The position numbers were made by a program, and so were the translations under genes. This document shows, piece after piece, positions 42,473-51,701 of a stretch of DNA of 64,000 bases. The stretch comes from an uncultured Spirochaetaceae bacterium (GTDB lineage: Bacteria; Spirochaetota; Spirochaetia; Sphaerochaetales; Sphaerochaetaceae). The notes beneath the pieces are model-generated. The model searched no databases. It was not told the DNA's origin and saw only the letters and a program-made list of their open reading frames with translations. The DNA lies in NCBI GenBank assembly GCA_944389145.1, contig CALXLH010000025.1:1-64000 (forward strand), given 5' to 3'. How positions within the stretch are numbered: the stretch's first letter is position 1; the number at the start of each line of letters is the position of its first letter.

Positions 42473-43651
42473 TCAGCTGATGATACCGCCACTCCATAGC
42501 CGTTCTAGGAAGGCTCTCCATGGAAGTATGAGGATGCCATCTTCAACCATCCTTGGACTCTCTTCCCTCGATACGACAATGTAGCTTGAGAATATGCCTT
42601 CCTCCTTGAGTTCTCTGAGATTAGCAAGGTGCTTGTCAGTGACTGACCTTGCGCTCTTCACCTCGATTGCAACCTCATCTCCGATAATGAAGTCGACTTC
42701 CCTCTTCCCATCGCTGGTACGATAATATGTAAGATCCGCGTTATGGAGTCCTGAATAGTCGATGTAGGCAGAAAGCTCCATCGCGATATAAGTCTCGAAG
42801 AGCGTTCCATACTCCGTCATCGTCTCTGTAGGAACATTCATCCTGGCAAGGCTCCTTACGACTCCTACATCGAAGAAGTAGAAGCGAGAGAAGGATGTCT
42901 CCTTCCTCTTCTTCGTCTTTCCGTATGGCTTGATCTCATTTACCATCAATGTATCAAGAAGGATCTTATACCAGGTCTTAATTGCCTGACGGCTGACACC
43001 GACATCGGAGGCAAAAGCGGAGAAGTTTATCTGCTGTCCGTTCGAAAGCGCTGCCTTCTCAAGGAAGTTGATGAAACCCGGAAGGTCATTGACTTCATTC
43101 TCAAGCTGGATCTCGGTTTCCAGATACAGCCCCTCATAGGCTTCAAGTGCCTCACCAGCATCCTCTGGATTGAGGTACATATCTGGCAGAAGGCCGGTTC
43201 TGAATACCTGCTCAAGAGTATAATCGCATCTATCCTTGATCTCTGGATAGCAAAGGGGATGGAGCTTCTTCTCAAATGCACGTCCACCAAGAAGGTTGAC
43301 ACCTCCGGCCTTCAGCTTCCTTACGCTAGAACCGGTCATCAGGAATACGAGATCCGTATCCTCGATGAACTGATGGACGGTATACAGCAGCTGAGGCGCA
43401 CGCTGGATCTCATCAATAACAACAAGCCCTTCCCGTAACCCCTCAGCCTTGAGCGTCTCCTCAAGAAGAGCCGGATTACGCACGATGCGGTAGTATAGGG
43501 TGTTTGAAAGAAGGTTCCAGTAAAGCACAGGCTTCCTGACCTCATTCTTCGCATACATCGATTTCCCACACATCCTAGGACCGATGAGAAATACGGATTT
43601 CCTATCAAGAAGCCTGTCTAGATTGATGTAACGCTTTATATACTCCTTCAT
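42473..43651 (-). CDS. AAA_14/DUF4143 family ATPase
   Basis: A second P-loop ATPase, of a different family from its neighbour and facing it. MKEYIKRYINLDRLLDR leads to Walker A GPRMCGKS near residue 25 and Walker B LVVIDEIQRAP near residue 79. LTGSSVRKL is the sensor. The DUF4143 domain follows, with a winged-helix DVGVSRQAIKTWYKIL and a PD-(D/E)xK-like REVDFIIGDEVAIEVKSA. Such genes are often mobile and strain-specific, and the function is unproven. The ATG at 43651 with AGAGGTAAAT before it is preferred to the 43672 start. Confidence 0.85.
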   Translation of the reverse strand: MKEYIKRYINLDRLLDRKSVFLIGPRMCGKSMYAKNEVRKPVLYWNLLSNTLYYRIVRNPALLEETLKAEGLREGLVVIDEIQRAPQLLYTVHQFIEDTDLVFLMTGSSVRKLKAGGVNLLGGRAFEKKLHPLCYPEIKDRCDYTLEQVFRTGLLPDMYLNPEDAGEALEAYEGLYLETEIQLENEVNDLPGFINFLEKAALSNGQQINFSAFASDVGVSRQAIKTWYKILLDTLMVNEIKPYGKTKKRKETSFSRFYFFDVGVVRSLARMNVPTETMTEYGTLFETYIAMELSAYIDYSGLHNADLTYYRTSDGKREVDFIIGDEVAIEVKSARSVTDKHLANLRELKEEGIFSSYIVVSREESPRMVEDGILILPWRAFLERLWSGGIIS

Positions 43652-43816
43652 ATTTACCTCTGCTATATTCATTATATAGCAAATATCGAATCTGATAAAT
43701 TCAAAATTTATGTAAATATGAATATAACAAATACATAAATCAGGGCACGACGCCTTAACAAACTATGCAGGATCCTATAAGTATATCTCCTTCCTATTCT
43801 TGAAAACTATAAATTC

Positions 43817-43881
43817 CATTAGTCAAATCGGTCGATTTTCATTAGTCAAGTTGGCGATTTTCCATTAATCAAGTTGGTAAT
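43817..43881. repeat. Three tandem 23-base repeats, possible IS-end sequence
   Basis: CATTAGTCAAATCGGTCGATTTT, repeated as CATTAGTCAAGTTGGCGATTTTC and as a shorter CATTAATCAAGTTGG. The third unit overlaps the 3' end of the TOPRIM-like gene and supplies its stop codon. Multiple short terminal repeats are usual for IS21-type elements, so this may be an old insertion end. No transposase is present. Confidence 0.6.
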
Positions 43882-44597
43882 AGTCCAGTGATGATAGCCA
43901 TCGTATCATCGAAATTATAATCCAGGGTTATGAAAGGGAACGTGCTGAGTACATATATCTCATTGTATCTGGCCTTGATATCAAGCTGGGTGTCCAATAT
44001 AGCGTGATAATCTATAAGAGCATCCTGCGAATTGGTCATCTTCCTAGCCTTCTCGTAGTTATGCATTATGATATGGCAAAGATCTTCTCTGGTTATACGA
44101 TTCTTCTTAAGGCAGGTAGTCATATTCACGAGCTTCTTATAGGCTTGCCCAGTCAATCCATTCAAAGACACGGATCTTGTCAGGAAATCAGGATCAGGCA
44201 ACGAATATAGATGATAATAAGCCTCAACCATCGGATAGTTCACATAAAGCTTACCCAATTCAGTCTCATTATCAAATATCCTCAAAAGCTCCTTGATCGT
44301 ATCATCAGAGTATTTCTGATGATGGGGATCGAAATCAAATATGAGGTATACTGCGCTAAAGGCATTCTTTGAAAGAATCGAAGGATCAAGCTTGAGTCCC
44401 TTCTGAGTCCTCAGGAATGAGACTATATCATCATATTCACCTGCCATATATGCCTCATACAGCTCATAGATGGAATTAGAGAAAGGGACTATCTCATAAT
44501 CAGCACCTATGAGCGATAACAGGCCATGAGTCTCATTTCCGAGAATCGCAGGTTCCGTCTTCTCTCCCTCTACTATCAGCAGGATCCTACTTCTCAA
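43869..44597 (-). CDS. TOPRIM-like/RloB-type protein, partner of the ABC-type ATPase
   Basis: A protein of about 242 residues. The start RILLIVEGEKTEPAIL has the glutamate of a TOPRIM or RloB/AbiLii-type fold. VYLIFDFDPHH near residue 83 gives the DxD metal pair, and VNYPMVEAYYHL gives another acidic residue. It overlaps the ATPase gene, as in two-gene systems such as RloAB, AbiL and PARIS. There the ATPase senses phage and the TOPRIM or RloB subunit is the effector. A TTG at 44597 with GGAGG five bases upstream is chosen; the upstream TTG at 44609 lacks a ribosome site. The exact system type is unresolved. Confidence 0.75.
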   Translation of the reverse strand: MRSRILLIVEGEKTEPAILGNETHGLLSLIGADYEIVPFSNSIYELYEAYMAGEYDDIVSFLRTQKGLKLDPSILSKNAFSAVYLIFDFDPHHQKYSDDTIKELLRIFDNETELGKLYVNYPMVEAYYHLYSLPDPDFLTRSVSLNGLTGQAYKKLVNMTTCLKKNRITREDLCHIIMHNYEKARKMTNSQDALIDYHAILDTQLDIKARYNEIYVLSTFPFITLDYNFDDTMAIITGLLPT

Positions 44598-45684
44598 ACT
44601 CACCTCCAAGCATCATCTTCTCAAGGTTGTGTCCCTGCCTTATGACCTTTGAGGTGCTATCAGAAAAGCTGGTTATACGGCCATTCTTGAGTATCGCATA
44701 GCAATCTGGCCGCATAAGCTCATTATCAATAAGATACGTATTGTGAGATGTAAGAATCGACTGGAACTCCGATCGATCATTCACATATCGGAGTATGTGC
44801 GTAGAAAGCTCATAATGATAGAACGCATCGAACTCATCAAGATACACGAATGAGATATTCTTCGTCCTCTTCATCCAATAGAAGAACAGCCACAACGAAT
44901 TAGTACCGGTAGAAGCTACCCTATCGAACCTAGCGGAGAAATTTCCATACTTAACGCCGATATAATGCTTTCCGCCCTCAGTGATCTCACACAGTCGGTA
45001 ATCCTGCCCACAACCGCGGAGGAATGACTCAAATTCGCCAAGAAGCCTATTGTTAATTACGAAATCATCAAGATCCTCTCCATTGGCCATCACCCCCATA
45101 AACTCATTTATACGAAGGCTACGGAACCAGAGCATATTATTGACGAATTCCATCAATAGCCTGACGGGGCTATCAGCCTCCCAATACATCGTATTGTTAT
45201 AGATATACTTCAAGGCAGACATAGCCATGTTCTTCTTGCTGATATCTATCGTCGATGCCTCTGGAATGGAATTCTCAAATCTGTTGGAAACATAATTGTA
45301 TTTGAATAGAATCCGATTCCCTTCACTCAGCTCCTCAGAAAGAAGTCTTCTGGATGCATCCTTCGAATACCGATAGACAATGGCCTTGTCTCCAAAGAGG
45401 AACTCATAGCAGAACGAAGCAGCATCCTCAACGGAATCACCATTCAGATAGTAATCATAAAGCGGATTGTAATTCAGATTATCAGTAAGGTGCGTCGTGA
45501 TATCCATGATTGCAGCTCCGAGATTGCTCTTCCCGGAGTTATTCGGGCCATAGATAAGCATCTTATTAACCAATCCGTTCTTTATAAGAGACTCGTTGAA
45601 TTCATAATCCCGCACCCTGGAAAAATCCAGAACAAGCTCATCCTTGAAATTCTTGAAGCCTTTGACACTGAACAGCCTTATCAT
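44587..45684 (-). CDS. ABC-type AAA ATPase (AAA_15/AAA_21), defence-type
   Basis: An ATPase of the SMC/RecF-like group, 365 residues. MIRLFSVKGFKNFKDEL is a typical N-terminus, Walker A is YGPNNSGKSNLG near residue 44, Walker B is FVYLDEFDAFYH near residue 281, and LTSHNTYLID is the switch histidine. The signature is SxGTNSLW near residue 259 in place of LSGGQ. There is no long coiled coil. It is the first gene of a pair with the TOPRIM-like gene, with a GAGAGGA site before the ATG. Gene order and families fit an anti-phage system; activity is not shown. Confidence 0.82.
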   Translation of the reverse strand: MIRLFSVKGFKNFKDELVLDFSRVRDYEFNESLIKNGLVNKMLIYGPNNSGKSNLGAAIMDITTHLTDNLNYNPLYDYYLNGDSVEDAASFCYEFLFGDKAIVYRYSKDASRRLLSEELSEGNRILFKYNYVSNRFENSIPEASTIDISKKNMAMSALKYIYNNTMYWEADSPVRLLMEFVNNMLWFRSLRINEFMGVMANGEDLDDFVINNRLLGEFESFLRGCGQDYRLCEITEGGKHYIGVKYGNFSARFDRVASTGTNSLWLFFYWMKRTKNISFVYLDEFDAFYHYELSTHILRYVNDRSEFQSILTSHNTYLIDNELMRPDCYAILKNGRITSFSDSTSKVIRQGHNLEKMMLGGEFEK

Positions 45685-45860
45685 TTCCTCTCTCCAGCTA
45701 CAGGATAAGAGGATAAGGTAACCTATGCAAGGTAAATGTAAAATAATTACATCACCAATGTCATCAAATCACATCAACTATGACGAGATAGCACCTTCTT
45801 CCAGTCACAATCATTGATTTACAATTGATTATATCTTCTATTTTATATATCACTGAAATA

Positions 45861-46958
45861 ATGACTACAACGAAATTAATCGAAGAAAAAATAACATACA
45901 TAAAGGAAAAAGCACTCAATAAAGTAAAAAATGGTATACTTGAGATAATTCCATACACAAAAGTCAAATTTAAAGGTAAAGGTAAAGATGCAATTCAGTT
46001 TAAGTATATCCAAAATATAGATAATTTGATTTTTCATTTCACAAAATCAGCAAACTTCGAATCTATTTTTAAAAATCAAACATTACTTCTGAATAATTCA
46101 GAAAATACGACTGATCCAATTGAAAATAAATGGTACTTTGAAGACGTTGATACAGGACATTATGTTAATAGTCTAATGAGGAAAAATGTAAGATTCTGCT
46201 GTTTTTGCAAACCTTTTCTTGAAATCGGAGATAATAAAATTCCTGCATATGCATTGTCGCGCATGTGGAATCAATACGGAGGAAATTACGACGGCTGCTG
46301 CATCGGGTTTAATAGAGAGAAATTAGAGAAATTATTAAAAAAACAATATCCGTCTTCATATAGAATCGGAGATATAATTTATGACTTACCGCTCAATCCA
46401 GAATTTGGCGTTTCCAGTATCCATACATTTAAAACAACATCAAGCACACTTAAGGTTTTTGAAGACGGGAATGGAAAATACAAACAGTGGGATGATTCCA
46501 TGGCTAAAGAATTATATCTTTCTACCGATATGTTCGGCTTTCTCTTTCGCAAAGCTTTTGACTATAGAGATGAAAATGAAATCAGATTTTCAATATATGA
46601 TTCGAATGAATACCCAAGATTAATTCACGACATCAACTCTGCAATCGAAATAATCATATTTGGATATAAAGTCGATCCTATAAAAGCATTTGAATATGAT
46701 CTACAAACACAAGCAACAGTGTATAGATTTTACTTTGAATCTCCATATCGATTAGTCAACAATACCATCAACCAACATTGGACAAAAAGTTATGGACGCT
46801 TAGAGAAAATAACAACACCAGAAACAACGTTCTTAAAGAAATATAATTCTGTAAAAGATAAGCTATCTGATGACAATAAAATAAATGCTCTCAACTTCTA
46901 CTTACAATCAGAAGAAAAAGAAAAGGTTATTTCTTTAAACCAAAATCACCCCCATTAA
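45861..46958 (+). CDS. DUF2971 family protein in AT-rich DNA
   Basis: The core starts LIFHFTKSANFESIFKNQTL, interrupted here, with DPIE a few residues later: the DUF2971 pattern of a histidine-threonine start and an asparagine/aspartate-proline-phenylalanine or glutamate motif. Cys-rich VRFCCFCKPF, WNQYGGNYDGCCIGF and later DYRDENEIRF are other family features. The role is unknown, but such genes often occur in defence islands. The base composition is much richer in A and T than all neighbours, a sign of recent transfer. The ATG at 45861 has no ribosome site, while a TATATC box is 10 bases upstream. Confidence 0.75.
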   Translation: MTTTKLIEEKITYIKEKALNKVKNGILEIIPYTKVKFKGKGKDAIQFKYIQNIDNLIFHFTKSANFESIFKNQTLLLNNSENTTDPIENKWYFEDVDTGHYVNSLMRKNVRFCCFCKPFLEIGDNKIPAYALSRMWNQYGGNYDGCCIGFNREKLEKLLKKQYPSSYRIGDIIYDLPLNPEFGVSSIHTFKTTSSTLKVFEDGNGKYKQWDDSMAKELYLSTDMFGFLFRKAFDYRDENEIRFSIYDSNEYPRLIHDINSAIEIIIFGYKVDPIKAFEYDLQTQATVYRFYFESPYRLVNNTINQHWTKSYGRLEKITTPETTFLKKYNSVKDKLSDDNKINALNFYLQSEEKEKVISLNQNHPH

Positions 46959-47019
46959 TATACTACATGCAATGGAAAATCCTTTAGATAGGAACCCATT
47001 TGCTTCTAGAAGATATAAA

Positions 47020-47973
47020 CTAATTATAGAAAGAAAACAGAATAGAATAATTAGTCTTCATTCCCCTATTCTCTTTCTTCCAGCTGCCATTCCAGCGAAG
47101 CTTGGAGAACAGGTTTTCTTTCAGGACTCTATCAAGGGCTTCTTTGTCATAAGGCTCATTGAGGATATCGACAAGGCCATAAAGTGTCTCGCTGGTCAGC
47201 TCAAGACCGTCTATCATCTCCTTGATATCCGGCATATTGAAATACTGGAACATCATTGAGTAATCAAGGAGATAGTAGTCTAGCATCGCATCATGGTTCC
47301 TGCAGTAATCAGAGAAGAAATCTCTCTCAAATTCAAAGAACTTAGATCCCTTGCCACCGCCCAGTACGAACGTATAGAAGCGATCATCAGCGACAAAAGG
47401 AGTCTTATGATGGTCAGAATGAAGCGAATAGAATGGCTTAGTGAATATATCTTCAGGGATAGCACGAGATACATAGATCGTAGAATCCAACCAGAGGCCA
47501 CCATACTCTGCAAGCAGGAACATCCTGGTGATATCAGCAAGATGGGCAAAGGAAATAACACCTGCCCTATGCTTCTCTATGATGTAATCAGGGATATCCA
47601 CATAATCACGGTAGTTGTCCTTCGTAATCACAACGACTTCCGCACCATTCGCATTGCGCCTGATGCTGTCTATGCACATCCTGACAAGCTCAGGAGCAGA
47701 CTGCTCTCCCTGCCACCACATTACCCAGATATACCGATGATCAGGCACCTCCGCACCAAGAGGCTTATCCTTATACCTATTGATCAGGTATGAGAAATCC
47801 CGCTCAAGATATGAGAACACGCACCGATGCTTAGCTGCAACGATGCGATATATCGAATCACGATGAAACGCAGGAACAAAGTAAAGCAGTGAAGCAAGGG
47901 TCTCGAAGCTGAGCTTCCATGAAATCCTATGCCCTACCCTAAACCAGTTCCTGATAAGCCATCTGGTATTCAT
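47020..47973 (-). CDS. Capsular polysaccharide synthesis glycosyltransferase (Caps_synth family)
   Basis: A 317-residue enzyme of the Gly_transf_sug/Caps_synth type. IWVMWWQGEQSAPELV opens the nucleotide-sugar domain, and FAHLADITRMFLLAEYGGLWLDSTIYV, interrupted here, holds the DxD-like LDST. No signal peptide or membrane helix is evident. It should add one sugar to a surface polymer at the inner face of the membrane. Eight bases separate it from the flippase gene upstream, so it is last in the 51584-47020 run. Confidence 0.85.
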   Translation of the reverse strand: MNTRWLIRNWFRVGHRISWKLSFETLASLLYFVPAFHRDSIYRIVAAKHRCVFSYLERDFSYLINRYKDKPLGAEVPDHRYIWVMWWQGEQSAPELVRMCIDSIRRNANGAEVVVITKDNYRDYVDIPDYIIEKHRAGVISFAHLADITRMFLLAEYGGLWLDSTIYVSRAIPEDIFTKPFYSLHSDHHKTPFVADDRFYTFVLGGGKGSKFFEFERDFFSDYCRNHDAMLDYYLLDYSMMFQYFNMPDIKEMIDGLELTSETLYGLVDILNEPYDKEALDRVLKENLFSKLRWNGSWKKENRGMKTNYSILFSFYN

Positions 47974-47981
47974 GCCTGTGA

Positions 47982-49568
47982 TTATACACCAGACTCTGCA
48001 GAATCCTTCTGCAGCTTCTTGAGCTTTCTCTTATCCATGAATGCGATCTTAAGCGTATTCATTATAGTGATTGCATCCTCATTCCTATGATAGACAAGGT
48101 AGAACGTAATGCAGATGAAAGCCAATGATATGATAGCCTTTGCTACAATCTCAACGATTCCAGTAAAAGGCAGGAATGAGTTAACCACATATGTAACGAT
48201 CGAAAGACCTGCAGTGAGAGCGATACGCCCGAAAGTCGTCACATAGTACCAGAAGGCAGAACCTTTAAGACCACTGTGGATTATGACCTGAGGCTCCACG
48301 GTAAGATTCACGAAGATATTGGTGAATATCGTGCCAAGTATTATTCCATCGAAATCCCAGAAATAACCAAGGATTATAGATACAACAAGATTGGTAAGCC
48401 CCTCTACGATCGGCCTCTTCCTATCTTCCCAATAAAGCCCAAGGGAAGTCTTGAACGTGAAAAGGATATCTCTCAGGCATGTAAGATAGAAATTAAAGCA
48501 GATAAGCACAACAGAAAACATGCTTATCGTCCTTCCGCTGCCAAAGAATGTGGAGACGATAGGATTGAATATATTGATCAGGACTATCGTAAGTGAGCTA
48601 TATATCAGGAAGGAGGCCAGGTTAAGCGTAGAGAATGTCTTAGACATGGTACGACGATTCTCTGTCACACCAGCATTCCCAACGCTGGCTGTAATGGCAT
48701 TGGGAAGGATCGTAGCCACATTACGCAGTCCCGTGGTTATCATCTGATAGTTCGCGTACTTTCCCAGAAATGAAACGCCTACCATGGCACTGATCAGCAG
48801 GGAATCCGTCGTATTGACCAGTACCTGTCCTATCCTCGATACGATAAGTCCCTTGGTGTTCTTGATGATATGCGTCTTTATCGCAGGATCGAGTTTCTCC
48901 TTCTTCTCCTTCGAGATCCTGCCGAACTCTCTATTCCCAAGGATATTTATGATAATTAACCGGAGTAAATTAATTGCAGCTACACTAGCAGAATAAAGTA
49001 AGAAATTCTGTGTTGTGATTGTAATTATCATATCAAGAGAATAAAGAACACACCATGAAATATTAGATACCAACGTAATCTTATATTCTTCTTGATTCGC
49101 AGAGAAAAGTATCGACTTATATCCAAAAATATAATTAGAAGCTGTACGCAGTAAGAAAAATAAGAAGTACACTCTTACCTGTTCCATCGGTACAGAAGTC
49201 TTTATCAGGAAAGGAAAGAAAGGCATTATAGCCAATCCACCCACAAAAATAAGGGCCCCTATCAAGATATATGTCTTCTTAAAGAATGACATGATAGCCG
49301 CAATCTGCCCTCTTTGGTTGTATTCAAGAGGTGCATACAAAGCAAAGGCTATCGATGTGGTTATTCCAAGCTCAACAGTAGCAAGTATCCCTGTAATATT
49401 GTTATAAAAGCTGAAAAGCCCTAGGTATTCCTCAATGAAGAACCTATTGAACACAGTTCTCTCGGCAAAATTAAGCACACCCATGACAATGGAAGTAGTA
49501 AGAGCGATCGTCGTATTCAGCTTAGATCGCTTAATTCTAATCAATGTCTTATTGCTTAATGCAGCCAT
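47982..49568 (-). CDS. Polysaccharide flippase (Wzx/oligosaccharide transporter family)
   Basis: An integral membrane protein of 528 residues with about 12-14 hydrophobic helices, of the MATE-like polysaccharide transporter class. FAERTVFNRFFIEEYLGLFSFYNN, broken here, is the start of the family's first two helices. The C-terminus ends in a charged tail KRKLKKLQKDSAESGV. It should flip lipid-linked repeat units across the inner membrane. Neighbours are three glycosyltransferases. Confidence 0.88.
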   Translation of the reverse strand: MAALSNKTLIRIKRSKLNTTIALTTSIVMGVLNFAERTVFNRFFIEEYLGLFSFYNNITGILATVELGITTSIAFALYAPLEYNQRGQIAAIMSFFKKTYILIGALIFVGGLAIMPFFPFLIKTSVPMEQVRVYFLFFLLRTASNYIFGYKSILFSANQEEYKITLVSNISWCVLYSLDMIITITTQNFLLYSASVAAINLLRLIIINILGNREFGRISKEKKEKLDPAIKTHIIKNTKGLIVSRIGQVLVNTTDSLLISAMVGVSFLGKYANYQMITTGLRNVATILPNAITASVGNAGVTENRRTMSKTFSTLNLASFLIYSSLTIVLINIFNPIVSTFFGSGRTISMFSVVLICFNFYLTCLRDILFTFKTSLGLYWEDRKRPIVEGLTNLVVSIILGYFWDFDGIILGTIFTNIFVNLTVEPQVIIHSGLKGSAFWYYVTTFGRIALTAGLSIVTYVVNSFLPFTGIVEIVAKAIISLAFICITFYLVYHRNEDAITIMNTLKIAFMDKRKLKKLQKDSAESGV

Positions 49569-49628
49569 GACTGTGCTATATCACCCTATATATGGAAAAA
49601 AATCAACGTATCAAAGCAACAACAAATT

Positions 49629-50603
49629 TCATAACTTCGATAAAACATAATTACTAATCTGAAATGCGATACGATATATCATTTTGCTTCTTAAAGAAAA
49701 AAACAACAATAAAATATATTCTTTTATCTTCTGCTCTCTGTATACTAACCTTACGCAATTCTTTATCTCAGATTCTAATTCATAAAGGCCTACCCCATTA
49801 TAAAGCAAAACAGATTCACTGAGTAATCCTACATAATTACGAAGGAATCTGGCATACAGTGCAGGCAACAAGCTCTTATCTGAATCAAGAACTACTTTCG
49901 TCATGCTTTCTGCTACAATTCTCAAATCTGCTATTTTTTTCATCATCTTTGAGCTGTTTGTCAAACTAGTTTCTCGATAACAATAATTATACTTATAACT
50001 ACTACCTACAGAAACAGAAGAAGCAGTCAGCATTGCTTTAATGGTAAAATCCAAGTCTTCAAAAACTACATGTTCAATAAACGGATGTACTACATTACGA
50101 GAATACAGCCCATCCCAAATATTCATAGTAAAACCCTTTTTGTGCATAAGCGCAGAATATGCGGCATCATGTCTTGAAATCTTCGTAAAAATATCTGGGC
50201 TGGACTCTTCTTTCTTCCTGTGAGCAAACCCTATATATCTAACTTGGCAATAGCAAATATCTGAATGAGTCCGCTTTTGGATATTTACCAAATATTCAAC
50301 CATATCAAGGTCTAGGTAATCATCTCCATCAATAAACATAACAAAATCTGAAGATGCAGCCTTAAATCCAGTATTCCTAGCCGAAGCCACTCCCCCATTT
50401 TCTTTGTGAATTACTATTATCCTATTGTCCTTAGAAGCAAATTCATCGCAAATTTGACCACTTTGATCTGTACTTCCATCATCGACTATAATAATTTCAA
50501 TATTCTTGTATGTCTGATTGACTATACTAGTAATACATCGTTCTACGTATTCATCGATGTTATAAACTGCGACAATTATTGAAACCTTAGGCTGATAATC
50601 CAT
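49629..50603 (-). CDS. Glycosyltransferase family 2
   Basis: GT-A fold transferase with KVSIIVAVYNIDEYVERCI at the N-terminus, IIIVDDGSTDQSG near residue 37 and FIDGDDYLD near residue 90 (the DxD metal site). Length 324 is normal. The C-terminal ~80 residues are hydrophobic and basic. Its DNA is AT-rich compared with the housekeeping genes, as is usual for polysaccharide loci. It is nine bases from the GT2 gene upstream and the sugar transferred is unknown. Confidence 0.9.
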   Translation of the reverse strand: MDYQPKVSIIVAVYNIDEYVERCITSIVNQTYKNIEIIIVDDGSTDQSGQICDEFASKDNRIIVIHKENGGVASARNTGFKAASSDFVMFIDGDDYLDLDMVEYLVNIQKRTHSDICYCQVRYIGFAHRKKEESSPDIFTKISRHDAAYSALMHKKGFTMNIWDGLYSRNVVHPFIEHVVFEDLDFTIKAMLTASSVSVGSSYKYNYCYRETSLTNSSKMMKKIADLRIVAESMTKVVLDSDKSLLPALYARFLRNYVGLLSESVLLYNGVGLYELESEIKNCVRLVYREQKIKEYILLLFFSLRSKMIYRIAFQISNYVLSKL

Positions 50604-50612
50604 ATTTTATCC

Positions 50613-51584
50613 TCATTTTATTATGGTGTGATAAAGACGAAAGATACATGAATAAACTTGCTCATTTACACTCAATAAAAATGCAACAAATTTAGAGAAT
50701 AAGTTATTATTATATAATGTAATAACACTTTTCTTTAAACATTTTCGAAGTTCCAGAAACAGCGTTTTTTCTCCATCACTATAGGAGTACTCATCTAATA
50801 GCCGAAAATACATCAACATGCATCTTCTTTCATAAGCCTTAATAACAGACTCATCACAATCAGACACAAGTAAACCTATTTGATCAAGGGCAAATTTACA
50901 ATCAGCAAATCGTTTGGCTATATTATATGATCTAGAGCTTCCTGTCCTAATTCTGTAGCTATATCTTAGAGAATACCCCTTAGCAACGTATCTAGCCTTC
51001 AACAAAGTCGCAACTGTAAAAATCTGATCCTCTGCAATAAAATGATTTTCATCGAAACGAGATAGTATTTCGCGGCGAAACAAACCATTCCAAAGATACA
51101 TTCCCATTCCATTTTTCATTGTTAATGCTAATTTCATTGCATCGTTTCTAGCTAAAATCTTACTTTGTATATTCTCGCCAGATTCCTTTTGGGGAAAACT
51201 CTTCCCGCTAGCTTCATCTACATATCTATAAGCACAATATGAAACATCACAATCGTTCTCAACCAATAGATTATATAGATATTCAATAAATCCATTATCG
51301 ACATAATCATCAGAATCAACAAATGATATAAATTCACCTTTTGCGTTTTCTAACCCAAGATTTCTAGCAGCCCCCGCACCTTTGTTTTCTACATGGAAAA
51401 CTCTAATACGCTTATCATGTTTGGCATATTCATCACAAATAGCCCCACAATTATCAGGACTTCCATCATCAATAAGCAGAATTTCTATATCCTGGTATGT
51501 TTGGCTCAGTATACTCTCTATACATTGGGATAAATAGTTTTCTACTTTATATATTGGAACAATAACAGAAATCAGTTGACTCAT
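50613..51584 (-). CDS. Glycosyltransferase family 2
   Basis: Second GT2 in tandem, first gene of the minus-strand polysaccharide run. SVIVPIYKVENYLSQCIESI, interrupted here, LLIDDGSPDNCG and FVDSDDYVD are the nucleotide and metal motifs. The length of 323 and domain plan equal those of its neighbour, though identity is modest, so it likely adds a different sugar. Strongly AT-rich sequence. The 117-base gap upstream separates it from the LicD operon, in the opposite direction. Confidence 0.9.
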   Translation of the reverse strand: MSQLISVIVPIYKVENYLSQCIESILSQTYQDIEILLIDDGSPDNCGAICDEYAKHDKRIRVFHVENKGAGAARNLGLENAKGEFISFVDSDDYVDNGFIEYLYNLLVENDCDVSYCAYRYVDEASGKSFPQKESGENIQSKILARNDAMKLALTMKNGMGMYLWNGLFRREILSRFDENHFIAEDQIFTVATLLKARYVAKGYSLRYSYRIRTGSSRSYNIAKRFADCKFALDQIGLLVSDCDESVIKAYERRCMLMYFRLLDEYSYSDGEKTLFLELRKCLKKSVITLYNNNLFSKFVAFLLSVNEQVYSCIFRLYHTIIK

Positions 51585-51652
51585 ATCTATTATGATAATT
51601 GGATTAATTTAGTATTTGAATATATAGGTATAAATTTCCTCTTAAATCGGCT

Positions 51653-51680
51653 TTGCTACTTCGTGACATTCTAATATGAT
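51653..51680 (+). promoter_or_regulatory. Promoter of the LicD operon
   Basis: TTGCTA (51653-51658), a 16-base spacer and TATGAT (51675-51680), then GGAGAG and the ATG at 51702. Confidence 0.6.
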
Positions 51681-51701
51681 TGCAGATGATACGGAGAGAC
51701 A

